Below are positions 1 through 9,616 of a stretch of 61,517 bases of DNA, piece by piece. A program made the position numbers and the translations under genes. This DNA comes from Haplomitrium mnioides (taxonomy: Eukaryota > Marchantiophyta > Haplomitriopsida > Calobryales). Below the pieces are notes generated by a model that was not told where the DNA came from, ran no database searches, and saw nothing but the letters and a program-made list of their open reading frames with translations. Each line of letters opens with the position of its first letter. Within the stretch, counting starts at the first letter, position 1. The stretch lies in contig JBNGIS010034062.1 in NCBI GenBank assembly GCA_049999725.1, positions 1-61,517 on the forward strand. Direction: 5' to 3'.

Positions 1-1570
1 AGTAGTTCTTATAGCGAGCTTTTGGAAGAGTTAACGAAGCTAGCCTCTAGCGCGAATAGTTCTTACTTCGAAGGTACAACAAAACGGCGACATCGACACC
101 GTTCTTATTCGACGAGCAGGGGAAGTCCGCGGTTCTACGGATGGCGTGGCGAGCGCAGGTTGTCCGCGGGAGGCTTCGGAAATGTGGCATGCTGGGAAGC
201 AAGGACGGGTTTACGGGGGTCAACATCGGATGGAGGTCAGCGCGACGGTCCACTTACCCCTTTGCGGGGCGACGGCGGACGGCGGCCTTCGGAGGACGTG
301 GCGACTCCAGGGACCTCGAGGCAATCAACGAGACACGCGGCGCTAGAAGAGGAGTCCACTTGACCTTGGGCAACGTGCGGGTCAACATCGGGAAGAGGTT
401 AGTGTGACAGTCAGACTACCCCCTTGCAGGGTGGCGTCGAGCGGCGGTTCAGCGGAGGACGTGGTGCGAGGGGAGGAAAGAAGCATCTGCGAGGGGATCG
501 AAGGAGATTCCTTGGAATCGGTTCCGTGGGGCACTGCAGAACTTGGTTTCGATAGCCTCTTCGGACTTGCTCCTGCGAGAACCTGCACAATCTCTTCCCG
601 TAAGATTCCTCGAAGTTGTTACCGTTGACCTGGTGTTTTCTTCGATCAACTGCAGGACACGCGACACGCGCTACTTGTCCGTTTCAACGGGATTAACTGA
701 CAGGCGCCACGCGTTGTCACCTCCCAGCTCTAGGGAGCAAACGGGATTAATGACCTTTTGTTGGGTCGGGCTCGCGAGTTGCGGGGGAGTATACCTAGGC
801 GACATTCGAATTCTTCAAGGTTGATGCACGGGCAAGCTCAGGGCGCGAGGCGGCTGCACGCTAAGGGGAATCGCAATTAAGGGGGGCTGGAATGAGAATT
901 CCTTGACAAGATTCCATGAAGCAGGGGTACTCGCTCAAGGGGAACTGGAGGATTTAGAGGAGGACTGGGGGGAGACCCAAGTGACCTCATCCTCGTAGGC
1001 GGATAAGGACGGAGGGTGACTGATACGGGGTCTCGATTGGGTTCTGGCCGGCTAGAACTTTGGGAGAGGCCACCATGGGAGGACTTGGGGTCTTCTCTGC
1101 ATTTTCTGTGTAGGAGCATCACGATTTGAGGACAAGGAAATCGCAACGAGGGGCGGCTGGGGTGGGAGTCCTAGTTATGACTTCGGGAGAGGCCGCCAAG
1201 TGAGGAGCTTGGGGTTGTCTCTGCCATTCCTTGTGCGTAGGTATCAACCCAAAGTGTCCGGAGGATACTCTGGTGTGTATTCTTCTTCAAGTGGAGCTGA
1301 GAAGGGGGGGCTGCGTTAGTGCCTGCGCACTGCGCGGGATGACCCGTTGAGGCTCGAGGGTGGAGTGGGCTACCTGCAGCTGGTAAAGCTGTCTTCCAGA
1401 GGTGGAAGTAAAAGAAACTCTCTTCCTAGCTTGAGGAAGTAAAAGCATGGCTTCTCGCGAGGGAAGTACAAAAACTATCTAGAGAGGAGGGTATGTGGGT
1501 TGCTGGGCTGCAGTTGTAAGGCAGCGGGACTCATAAGGGAAGTATAAATAGTTAGAAAACTCCTTTAGCA
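1..1570 (+). mobile_element. Truncated LTR (U3 part) of a large Ty3/gypsy element
   Basis: This GC-rich block is the reverse complement of a diverged version of the LTR at 55260-57010, seen from shared landmarks in the same order: the stretch with GACACGCG and GGGATTAACTGACAG near 655-705 matches about 56350-56410 inverted, and the CCTTTGCGGGGCGAC block near 260 matches the sub-repeat at 56790. The fragment continues past the left window edge. Homology stops just after its TATA box, so R, U5 and the internal region are missing. Open frames inside it are not expected to be genes. Confidence 0.8.
1543..1551 (+). promoter_or_regulatory. TATA box of the truncated LTR
   Basis: TATAAATAG lies in the context GGGAAG-TATAAATAG-TTAG. 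The same sequence is found inverted at 55283-55291 in the related LTR, which supports a conserved LTR promoter. In this fragment the transcribed part is lost about 20 bases downstream. Confidence 0.6.
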
Positions 1571-1758
1571 GACAATTTTTTTTTCCAAAAATGCATCTAG
1601 GATCTGCATTTTTGAGATTTTGAATCATTTGGATTCTATCATTCCCTACTACTAATATTAATTTGAATGCTCTTCTACAAACAAAGGTACCGCCAAGCAG
1701 TGTAAACCAATTTTCGACAGCAGAATCTTTTATTGGTATTCCCCAATGCAGTGTGATA
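1571..1758. other. AT-rich spacer, no gene seen
   Basis: Between the LTR breakpoint and the end of the minus-strand reading frames there is only AT-rich sequence with a short direct repeat of GCATCTAGGATCTGCAT type. I see no coding or structural RNA signal. Confidence 0.4.
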
Positions 1759-2977
1759 TCACAATTCTTCTGTCTTGCACAACAACAAGCAATTATTTCG
1801 ACAACAAGAAATTCTCTTCAATCTAGAAATGGACATTGGATCCAGCTTTTTCTTCACAAAGCTCTCGTCATGATGGACTTTTCGCAAAGAATTTTTGCGT
1901 AAGGTGTTTGCCCGTTTGGGTTTTGGTCCAGATAAAGAATTCTTATGTTGGGCTGGACGATTCGGTCTGTAAGTGAATCCAGCAATAGAAGATAATTCAT
2001 CCTGAAGATCTTTGTCGTCATCGTGAACACTGCTTGTTCTTTGACAGAATATTTTCGAGAAACGAGTTTCTTCTTGGAGATTGGGAGGAACTGCACCATT
2101 CCGAAACCAAATCTTGATCAATGTCTCTATTAGAAAAAAATGTTTTCTGTAATAAAATCGGTGCCATTGGTGATAACTCCAAAGAAATGTTGATTGATTG
2201 AGACTCTTTGCTAGAATCGCTTTCCAAAATATTGTCTGAAGACTCTTCTAAAAGAATTTGATTTGTTTCAGATGTTCCAATGTCTCGGCGAGGTGCAACT
2301 TGAAAGGAAATCACTCGTTGTTTGAGTGGTGCTATCGGGGAGAGTGGCTCATCTCCAAAATAAAAATTGTCTAGAGATTGTATGCTGTTTGTGTTTTGAA
2401 CAGACACACTTTTATCATCAATATAGATGTCTCCTTCAGATATGGATGAAGAAAGCTCTACAATCGTTTGAAATCTCTTTGTTGAATCTTTTTTTTTTAG
2501 ACATTTTGGAATACTCAGAAGAAAGATTCAACTTGGCCTACTTGATGGGTAGTAAAGATCTTTTGCTAGATGAAGATTGTTTCTTTAGATCTTTGCAAGC
2601 ACTGAGTTTCCTCTTTGATCCTTTGCGCGCAAAATGTTGAGTCGTTAATCCTATGCACGCATTGGATTCACTCCTTGACCCTATGCGTGCATAGGGTTGA
2701 GTCCTTGATCCTATGCGCGCATAGGGTTGAGTCATTGATCCTATGCGCGCATGGAGTTCACCTTCTCGATCTTTTATGGCGGAGCAATCTAATTCAACAG
2801 AAGTCATCTTTTTCCCCAAAATGCTAGCCATCACACTTGAAGCTTTTGTAACTCCATTACTTATCTCCCGAAAATTGATATTTGATTGAATCTCAAACTG
2901 CATGTCAAAAGTAACACTCTTCTGTGAAGATGAATCTTGAAATTCCAATCTCTTCTTGCCTTTAAGAACTCAGCCAT
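1759..2977 (-). pseudogene. Divergent gene or gene remnant, unknown product
   Basis: Several long minus-strand frames follow one another: a possible start at 2977 (MAEFLKARRDW), then frames at 2948-2538, 2407-2018 and 2121-1759, so at least two frameshifts or introns must be assumed. The predicted product is rich in Ser, Lys and Glu and contains a block of 10-residue repeats of the type PYARIGSRTQ (about 2600-2765). Those repeats are the coded form of the palindromic TATGCGCGCATA repeat in the DNA. I recognise no domain. It is transcribed away from the methyltransferase gene at 3435-7347, which suggests a two-gene cassette. Whether it is translated is uncertain. Confidence 0.35.
2611..2770. 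repeat. 30-bp tandem repeat with CpG-rich palindromes
   Basis: About five units follow the pattern GAGTCNTTGATCCTATGCGCGCATAGGGTT. Each contains the palindrome CTATGCGCGCATAG or a one-base variant. The length is a multiple of three, so the minus strand reads as a 10-residue protein repeat. Related palindromes occur at 3850-4296, 5946-6006, 7588-7900 and 46985-47110. Confidence 0.75.
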
Positions 2978-3140
2978 TGAAAAGTCTCACAAAAACTAAA
3001 TTATTTCAAAGAACTATTTTAACAAATATAATCAAACTCTTACATAACTCTCAAAAGATGCAGCTTTGCCGTTTTTTTTGTAAAACGACAAATTTAAAAA
3101 CTTTTTGGAAAGAAAATGAAAAAAAGAAACTGGAAAGATG

Positions 3141-3434
3141 AAAACTAACAATGCTTTATATACTAAATTTGTTTTTGCACCAAGCGAACCTACGTGTCAA
3201 GAGCTCTACGAATAATTTTTTGGCGGGAAAAAGTGTTTTTTGAAATTTAGCTATAAAAAGAGCGCCGCTGGAAAGTTTATTTCTATTGTTGCGAGTTTAG
3301 TTTTTGGTTTTTGTTTTTTGATTATTGCTTTTTTCTCATTTCCTCAATTTTCTGCCATTTCCAGCCCTTAGTGATTCCCCATTTTTTCTTCATTACATTT
3401 TTCACCTTCAAAAACATCCTTTTTTTTTGTCTAG
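3141..3434. promoter_or_regulatory. Putative bidirectional promoter and leader
   Basis: The segment lies between the divergent frame and the methyltransferase gene. On the plus strand TATAAAAAG occurs at 3252-3260, directly before GC-rich AGCGCCGC and then a pyrimidine-rich leader. A polypyrimidine tract ending in TCTAG at 3434 looks like a splice acceptor in front of the first recognisable exon. On the minus side I see only AT-rich sequence (TATATA near 3157-3163). No direct evidence of activity. Confidence 0.4.
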
Positions 3435-3849
3435 ACAATACCCTCTCAAGGAAATGTTTCCGGCCCTCCCAAACCGAAGCCTTATAGGTATTCAGATGTT
3501 ATCAAAGCTCTAGAGCCTCTCAAATTGGACTAGAAATGGTTTGTCAATTACTATTCGTTGAGAGACCCAGATCATCATCTTTACCTTTTTGCAGGTGAAG
3601 GTGAAAAATTCAATTTGGGTCTAGTGGTCTAAATTACTATGATCCAAGAAGGAAAGAAGGCCAACATTGGGCTGCTTGTGCAGGCCCAAGACTCAATAAC
3701 ATTGTATTCTGCAAATCGAAAGCGATTTGACTTCTCAGAATACAAGGAAAGAGATTTATTTGCGGCAAATCTTCAAGCATCAAGGGAAGATAGAAAGGTG
3801 AGTTCCAAATATTTTTTCTTATTCCTTTTTAATTACTTAGCTGTAGCTC

Positions 3850-4296
3850 TTAGGATGTCCATGCGAGCATGGATTTTGAAGTCTATACGAGCATGGACTT
3901 TGAGGTCCATGCGCGTAGGGACTCTGAAGTCCTTGCGCGCAAGGACTCAGAAGTTCCCGTGCGCCTAGACTCTGAAGTCCATGCGCACATGGACTTTGAA
4001 GTCCTCGCGTGCCTTGACTCTAAAGTCCTTGCGCGCACGGACCTTGAAGTCTATGCGCGCATGGACTTCAAGGTCCAAGCGTGTAGAAACTTTAGTGAAC
4101 GTGCGCGCCTGGACTTCAGTGTCTATGTGAGCATGGACTTCTTTGTTAAATGCACGCTTGTTTTTTTTCTAAGTTCGCGCATGGACTTCAAGGTCCAAGC
4201 GTGTAGAAACTTTAGTGAACGTGCGCGCCTGGACTTCAGTGTCTATGTGAGCATGGACTTCTTTGTTAAATGCACGCTTGTTTTTTTTCTAAGTTC
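3850..4296. repeat. 24-bp palindromic tandem repeat in intron, with an exact 120-bp duplication
   Basis: The unit is close to GACTTTGAAGTC + CATGCGCGCATG, i.e. two abutting palindromes or near-palindromes, repeated about twelve times with variation. From 4057 to 4296 a 120-bp block occurs twice with no difference, and the second copy ends exactly at the gap. The array lies in the first recognisable intron of the methyltransferase gene. Confidence 0.8.
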
Positions 4297-4396
4297 NNNN
4301 NNNNNNNNNNNNNNNNNNNNNNNNNNNNNNNNNNNNNNNNNNNNNNNNNNNNNNNNNNNNNNNNNNNNNNNNNNNNNNNNNNNNNNNNNNNNNNNN
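4297..4396. other. Assembly gap (100 N)
   Basis: One hundred N. It directly follows an exact 120-bp duplication, so true repeat length here is unknown. It falls within the intron before the linker/ParB exon. Confidence 1.
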
Positions 4397-4822
4397 CACT
4401 CAGTATCTTGCGGATTTCCTCGATTCGTATAATGACGCAAAATAGATCGAGAGAGACTTTATCAAGTTTGCGATTCAAATAAAAATTCTAAAGCCCAAAC
4501 ATGGCGTCAACATTCAACAGCTTGTGCCGCATCCGAGTGCGACAACATTCTCAACACACGCCACAGGGACTTCTTCACAAAAGAAGAGAAAGGAGCCGGA
4601 ATCAAGTGAGGTTCAGAAGAAAAAAAATCGGTACTGAAGAAAAAGAAACCAAAACTAGCACCTGTTGTTGAGGAGGATCTAGCCTCCTCCAAATCTACAG
4701 CAAAATCAACTTCATCGGCGCCTTCGTCTCCAACAGCAAGCAGCTCAGGGTAAGACTCAGAGAAGGAGCCAGAGCCAGTTCAAGCTCCAACGTCCAGAGC
4801 GAAGAGGCAATCCCACAAGAGG

Positions 4823-5866
4823 TTGGGCACATTTCAAGAAAGAGAGCAAGTAGATCCTCAGACATCTTCTGAGGAGGATGAAAACAAGATTAGCGAGTCT
4901 GCAATCCAGTGCTGCAAAGTCCGTGAGGAGACCATAACAATCAGGCTGGAAAACCTTAATTTGCCCAAGCTTGGAATGGACAATTGGGGTCCACTACAAA
5001 TTTGAAGATTGAACGAGGATTTTGTGGAGCTTTTAGCGCAAAGAATGTTGACCAATAAGTACGCGCATTCTTTCTTCATCGTGGTTGTAGACATGAATTG
5101 TAGTCTGAAAGATAAGTCAGAGTTCGACATCAGGAACCTTGACAAATATCGTTACGAGATTGCAGGAGGCAATCACAGTGCTGCAGCAAGGCAGCTATTG
5201 ATTACAAAATATGGGGCGAAGAATCCTGCTTTGTTGCTTTGTAACTGTTATGTCTACGTGGGTCTGACACCAACAGAGGCCTGCATTTTTGCGACAGATG
5301 ACAATTACAACCAGAGGTACAGGCTTGAGATGACCTCTATTCAAAAGGTCAAGTATTAGCATCAACGATTTGAGAAAAGTGGGATGGTTTCATCCCAAAA
5401 ATTGAAAAGGAAGCTAGTGTTGGAAACTCTAGAGATCAAACCAAAGTCCATGCTTGAGAAGACCGCGACTTCTCAAGACAATTGGTTTCAGCTAACATTC
5501 AGAAGTGGAGAGCTCTGGGAGTTAGAGCAGAGTATTTTCTCAATGTGGGAGAAGAACATTGTGAAAGGTCAGAACCCTAAGGTCAAAGGATCCTTCAGGA
5601 TGGAAGACATGAAGTGGACACCTTAGAGGTCTCTTCAAGGTCTTCTAGATGAAGTGAAGATTTCAGTTTTGAAGCGGGTGGAAGCCGGAGAGCTTTCAAT
5701 GGACGAGATGTCTCGAGAGGTGGAGAGACACAAAGTTTTGGCCGTAATGGTAAAGAGTTTCTGTTCAGAGGTTTTTTGTAGTTCTTGGGAAGAGGCAAGA
5801 GAGGAGTACTCTCTTCACACGGAAGAGTCGAAGATGGCCTCTTTTTATTCAAACTTTGAGAAGCTT
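4823..5866 (+). pseudogene. ParB/Srx-like domain segment of the methyltransferase gene
   Basis: One reading frame stays coherent here across three stops. The segment starts with a strand-like run (EETITIRLENLNLPKL), then a helix (DFVELLAQRM), a hydrophobic strand (FFIVVVD), and then YEIAGGNHSAAARQLL at about 5155-5200. The GGNHS box corresponds to the G-x-HR type box of ParB N-terminal domains, where it forms the nucleotide-binding turn. It is followed by YVGLTPTEACIFATDDNY, again typical of the end of that fold. In bacteria and phages ParB-like domains are found fused to amino DNA methyltransferases; that is family knowledge, not shown here. Alternative: a sulfiredoxin-like relative of the same fold. 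Confidence 0.6.
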
Positions 5867-5869
5867 CTG

Positions 5870-6071
5870 GTAATTCCTTTCTTTGGAACTTTAATTAATA
5901 ATTTGTATTTGCATTTAATATTTTATAAATTTTTGTTGTTTTTTCAAAACCCACGGTCCATGCGCGCATTGACTTCAAAGTCCATGCATGTATGGACTCT
6001 AAAATGTTTTAGGGTCCAAACCTTTCAATGTTTTTATTATTCTCTAATGTTTTTGTTTTGATTTTTTTGAG
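5870..6071 (+). other. Intron of the methyltransferase gene
   Basis: Donor GTAATT after CTG and acceptor TTTTTTTGAG. Both flanking exons are in phase 0, which joins EKLL to EDKTFKRQLAKKL without a stop. The intron is AT-rich and contains two units of the CATGCGCGCATTGACTTC palindromic repeat at 5946-6006. Confidence 0.6.
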
Positions 6072-6373
6072 GAGGACAAAACATTCAAGCGACAGCTAGC
6101 AAAGAAACTGACAGCAACTGCGAAAGGAAGGAAGAAATATGGGGTCAAGGAAGCCCCCAAAGAACAAGACCAGCCTCCCACATTGGTCTCTTACCCTTCG
6201 GCTTTTCTTCTCCACTGCCAGAAAGCCAGAGAGTGGAAAGCACAGCAGCAAAGTGGTGCTGCATCTCTCACAACAGAAGGAGTTGTGAGAGATGTGGAAG
6301 AAGACTTAATGTCTTATGTCGACGGTCTCAACGTGGCATTTTATCAAGTCCACGAGGAGCCAATGCTTGACAA

Positions 6374-7347
6374 CTGAAGGGCCTTGTGAAACCTAGATGT
6401 TTCACTTTGGCTATTGTTGATATTCCTTATAGGTATAACCTAAAGTAATGTAAGCATGATGACTCAGAACCATTTTCAAAAGATGACATTTTTGATATGG
6501 TATCATCTTTTGCGGCAGTAACAACTTTGGAGTTTAGGTCTTTTGTAATCATTCATTCTTCGTAGCAGTTTGGCATCGTCAAGGATGCCCTTTATGAAGT
6601 CTGATGTTCAATTGATCATGGCATCTGGTGAGTTGTTCTTTCAGTTTTATATTTTTTTGATTTCTTTGTTTTTTATTTCTCTTGCATTTTCGTTATAATG
6701 TTTGATTTGATTGTTTATCTTTTTGCAAGGACAAAAGCAATATATATCATTCTGGTGGTCCCAGAATTGCACATGCCCACAAGTATTGGACGGTGGGTTA
6801 CTGAACAAAGGAAGGAAAGAGGAGCATGCGCCTTTTCAATTTGCAGCCTTTTTCTATGACCGTACTTCCTCGGCAGCCTATGCGGAGTGTTTTTACCTGC
6901 CCTGCAGTTTCTGCAAAGCTTAAACATCCAGGAGATGATGCTCTTATGAATGTTTATCAGAAGCCGCAGGCTCTGTACAAATTTTTTATTGACCATTTAT
7001 CAACAGAGCAGGATTGGATCCTTGATCTCTGCTCTGGGTCTGGTACAAGCCTTGTTTGTGCTCTTAAGCTGATGCGAAATTGCATTGCCGTAGAATATGA
7101 TAAACATCAGTCTATTTATATTCCTCAGAGGGTTTTGGAGATGGCTTCCTTGCCATCCGATGTGACTGAGTTACAAATAGTTTTTGCTTACCACAAGGAA
7201 CCTATTCCTCCTAGTACTACAGGTGCTTCTGGTGACTCTGTTGTAATATCGGGGATTGGAAAGTCTCGACAGGATTCTCTAGCGGCTGCAGATGCTCGAC
7301 TTGTAGATTTATATGAGATAGTTCCTCCCAAAGAGGATAGAGTCTGA
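6374..7347 (+). pseudogene. Amino DNA methyltransferase domain (motifs IV, X, I)
   Basis: Motif IV is seen as AIVDIPYRYN (DIPY at 6419-6430), a variant of the D/N/S-P-P-Y/W catalytic box with Ile for the first Pro. After the intron comes NIYHSGG and a KEGKRSM stretch, then motif X as NVYQKPQAL (6946-6975) and motif I, the AdoMet-binding loop, as LDLCSGSGTS (7021-7050), followed by NCIAVEYDKHQ. Order IV-X-I is that of beta-class N6-adenine/N4-cytosine enzymes such as the CcrM/HinfI group. The C-terminal tail after the domain (about 75 residues) is conserved in the second copy at 47382-48240. Base specificity cannot be read from sequence. Confidence 0.65.
6628..6729 (+). other. Intron of the methyltransferase gene, conserved in both copies
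   Basis: Donor CTG/GTGAG and acceptor TTTTTGCAAG, 102 bases. The inverted second copy has an intron at the same place (48014-48113, 100 bases, acceptor CTACAG). Copy 2 keeps the reading frame through the junction; copy 1 has lost one base just after it. Confidence 0.7.
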
Positions 7348-8261
7348 GGACTTCTTTGTACACTTTGCATCAATAATAAAATTTATTTTTTCCAAATCTT
7401 TTTTTGCTAAAGTTTCATCTTGTTGCTCTTTCAATCTATTACAAGTCTTTTCATCACGATTTAGTTTATTGCACCTAAGAATAAGTTGACCCACTTGATA
7501 GTCTAAGAATGGTTTGAACTCAATTACTAATCTAAGAATGATTTGGAGTGTTTGCACATTGTTTAGTGTCTTTGCGCATTAAGGCTTTGTAGTTCTTGTT
7601 TAGATTCCATGCGTGCTTAAGCTGTAAGGTTATTGTTTAGAGTCCCTGCACCCGTTGGTCAAAGGGTTCTTGTTCAATGTCTATGCTTGTATAATGCAGG
7701 GTTCTTCTTTAGACGATTGACGTGTTTTGGCTGTAGGATTCTAGTTGAAAGTCCATGCGTGCATGGCTTCGTTGTTCTTGTTCAGAGTCAAAGCACGCAG
7801 AGGATTTAGGATTCTTGTTTGGAGTCTATGCGTGCATAGGCTTTACGGTTCTGGTTTGGAGTATATCCTTGCATAGACTTTGTTTGCTACAATGCTCAAA
7901 GTCAAGTTTAAAGTCCTTACCCGACTAGACATTTATGTTTTCTTGTAGTTTTTTTTCCACCAAAAGATATATCTTTTGTTTCTTTTTTGATGAATATAGT
8001 TTATTCACAATAGTGTCAAGTTTTCATAAAATATTCGAATAACCAAAATGTTTGTTTTTCAAGTTTTTTTCTATAAAGAGATATTTGAAATATAATCTAA
8101 ATGTGAAATATGCATTTTTTGTTAATAAAAATGATTTTTTTTAAAAGAAGATTTTAGTCGTAAATTTAATGTTTTTGAATGCCAAATCTTTGAAAAAAAA
8201 ATTTCGACTGCCAAGTGAAACACGAACTTAGTAGCGGTTTCTGGTTCAAAGTAGTGGCTAT
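7348..8261. other. 3' flank of the methyltransferase gene with scattered palindromic repeats
   Basis: No coding frame is convincing. From about 7588 to 7900 there are degenerate copies of the GTCCATGCGTGCATGG repeat spaced by 40-60 bases, followed by an AT-rich tail. The last part, GAAACACGAAC...AGTAGCGG (8215-8255), is conserved inverted at 46550-46600 next to copy 2 and so marks a common 3' end of the family. Confidence 0.6.
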
Positions 8262-8274
8262 TATGGGTTCCCAA

Positions 8275-9603
8275 TAATGTTAAGCTTCACTATGAGATTT
8301 TATATAAAGCACATGATTCTATAGTTGGAGGCAATGTTGGAATTAAGAAGACTTTGGACCATCTTCAACGAGTTTATTATTGGCCTAAGATGCATCAAGA
8401 TGTGGAGGCTTATGTTCGGAGTTGCTTGGCTTGTCAGCAAAACAATGCTACCAACCTTAAACGAGGAGGCTTATTGCAACCATTATCTATTCCCAATCGA
8501 CGATGAGAGCATGTGAGTATGGATATTGTGTGTGAGCTACCTCGTACTTCTATGAGCTATGATGCTATTGTTGTTTTTTGTGGACAAGCTTAGCAAAATG
8601 ATTCATATTTGTCCAACTACCAAATCTATGACAACACCTGAGTTAGCAAGAATTTATTTGGAAGCAGTCTACTCTCATCATGGTCTTTCCAAAGCTATTA
8701 TTTCTGACCGAGGTGCTCAATTCACTAGCATCTTTTGGCGCACTATATTTGGTCTTCTCAAGACCAAACTGGCTATGTTTATTGCTTATCACCCGGAATC
8801 TGATGGTCAAACTGAATGGGCCAACCAAACCATCGAAGATATGCTACGAGCTTCTACTTTGGAAGAGCAAGCGGAGTGAGATTGGCTACTTCCTCTTGTG
8901 GAGTTATCGTATAATAACTCCATCAATAGTTCCACACGTGCCACACTTTTCTTTTTGATGTATAGTGAGCATCCTACCACGATCTCTAGTCTTCAACATG
9001 CATTACCGTTGACCTCTAAGAGTCCAGCCGTTGATGATTTTCTCCATCGTCTACATCACAAAGTTCGCCGAGCCAAGGAAAAATTGGAAGTTACTCGTAA
9101 TCGACAAAAAAATATGTTGATACTCATCGTCGCGAGGTAACCTTTGCTATCAGTGACCAAGTTTGGCTCTCCACATCCAATCTTCCTTTGCTTCATTTGC
9201 ATAAGTTAAGTGCTCACTTTATTGGTCATTTTTCTATCTTTGCTCGTATTGGTGAAGTGGCTTATCGGTTGGTTTTACCTCCTCACATGAAGATTCATCC
9301 GGTCTTTCATGTCTCTTTACTTCGGGCTTTTGTCCCTTGTTCTTCCTCTTTTATAAGTACCCAAACGCCCTCTCCACCACCTGAACTTATTGAGGTCATG
9401 AAGAGTATGAGGTTGAACAACTCTTGAAGAAATGTACACGGCGCCGCGGTCATCATGAGATTGTTGAATATTTGGTTCGTTGGAAAGACTACCCTCTTTA
9501 TGAAGCTACTTGGGAGTCATTGGAGAATTTGCCTAATGCCTCTGCGCTTGTTCACTCTTTTTTTGAGAACTCTCTTACTCACAACAAGGACGTTGCTTCT
9601 TAA
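8275..9603 (+). pseudogene. Chromovirus integrase with chromodomain
   Basis: Zinc-binding region ends in CLACQQ. Catalytic core has SMDIV (first Asp), IISDRGAQF (second Asp) and DGQTEWANQ (Glu), so the DDE triad is present. The C-terminal domain includes GEVAYRLVLP and HPVFHVSLLR, and the chromodomain reads YEVEQLLKKC...YLVRWKDYP...TWESLENL at about 9405-9530. Defects: a TGA in place of an expected Trp before SMDIV, a TGA at 8877, frameshifts near 8325, 9120 and 9400. The chromodomain places it in the chromoviruses, whose integrases are thought to be guided to chromatin marks. Confidence 0.85.
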
Positions 9604-9616
9604 AAAGGGGGAGGAT
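9602..9616 (+). promoter_or_regulatory. Polypurine tract
   Basis: AAAAAGGGGGAGGAT directly precedes the LTR start TGTAATGG, as expected for the plus-strand primer. Confidence 0.75.

Larger units (their letters stand above)
3435..7347 (+). pseudogene. ParB-like domain + beta-class amino DNA methyltransferase, decayed, with introns
   Basis: Exons can be followed by reading frame: 3435-3797, 4404-5869, 6072-6627 and 6730-7347. The first three junctions give introns with GT-AG ends: GAAAG/GTGAG at 3797, TCAG at 4403, CTG/GTAATT at 5869 to GAG at 6071, and CTG/GTGAG at 6627 to CAAG at 6729; phases agree at the first two introns. The product would have an N-terminal region of unknown function, a Lys/Ser-rich linker, a ParB-like domain (about 4920-5360), a middle region, then a methyltransferase with motif IV, motif X and motif I in that order. 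Breaks: stops at about 3525, 3630, 5003, 5357, 5624, 6449, 6562, 6606 and 6796; frameshifts near 4625 and 6370; one base lost after 6730. The breaks make it a pseudogene. The family assignment rests on motifs alone. Confidence 0.7.

Noticed and set aside
3435-7347. Bacterial contamination as source of the methyltransferase
   Set aside because: Introns with GT-AG ends, a TATA box, linked plant retroelements and a second copy in the same scaffold speak against it.
3435-7347. Stop-codon recoding or RNA editing that would keep the gene functional
   Set aside because: All three stop codons occur, frameshifts are also present, and copy 2 has different lesions. Decay is simpler.
1571-8261. Terminal inverted repeats of a DNA transposon around the methyltransferase unit
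   Set aside because: I looked for an inverted version of the AGTAGCGG end near 1571-1760 and did not find one. The 5' side may be cut by the LTR fragment.
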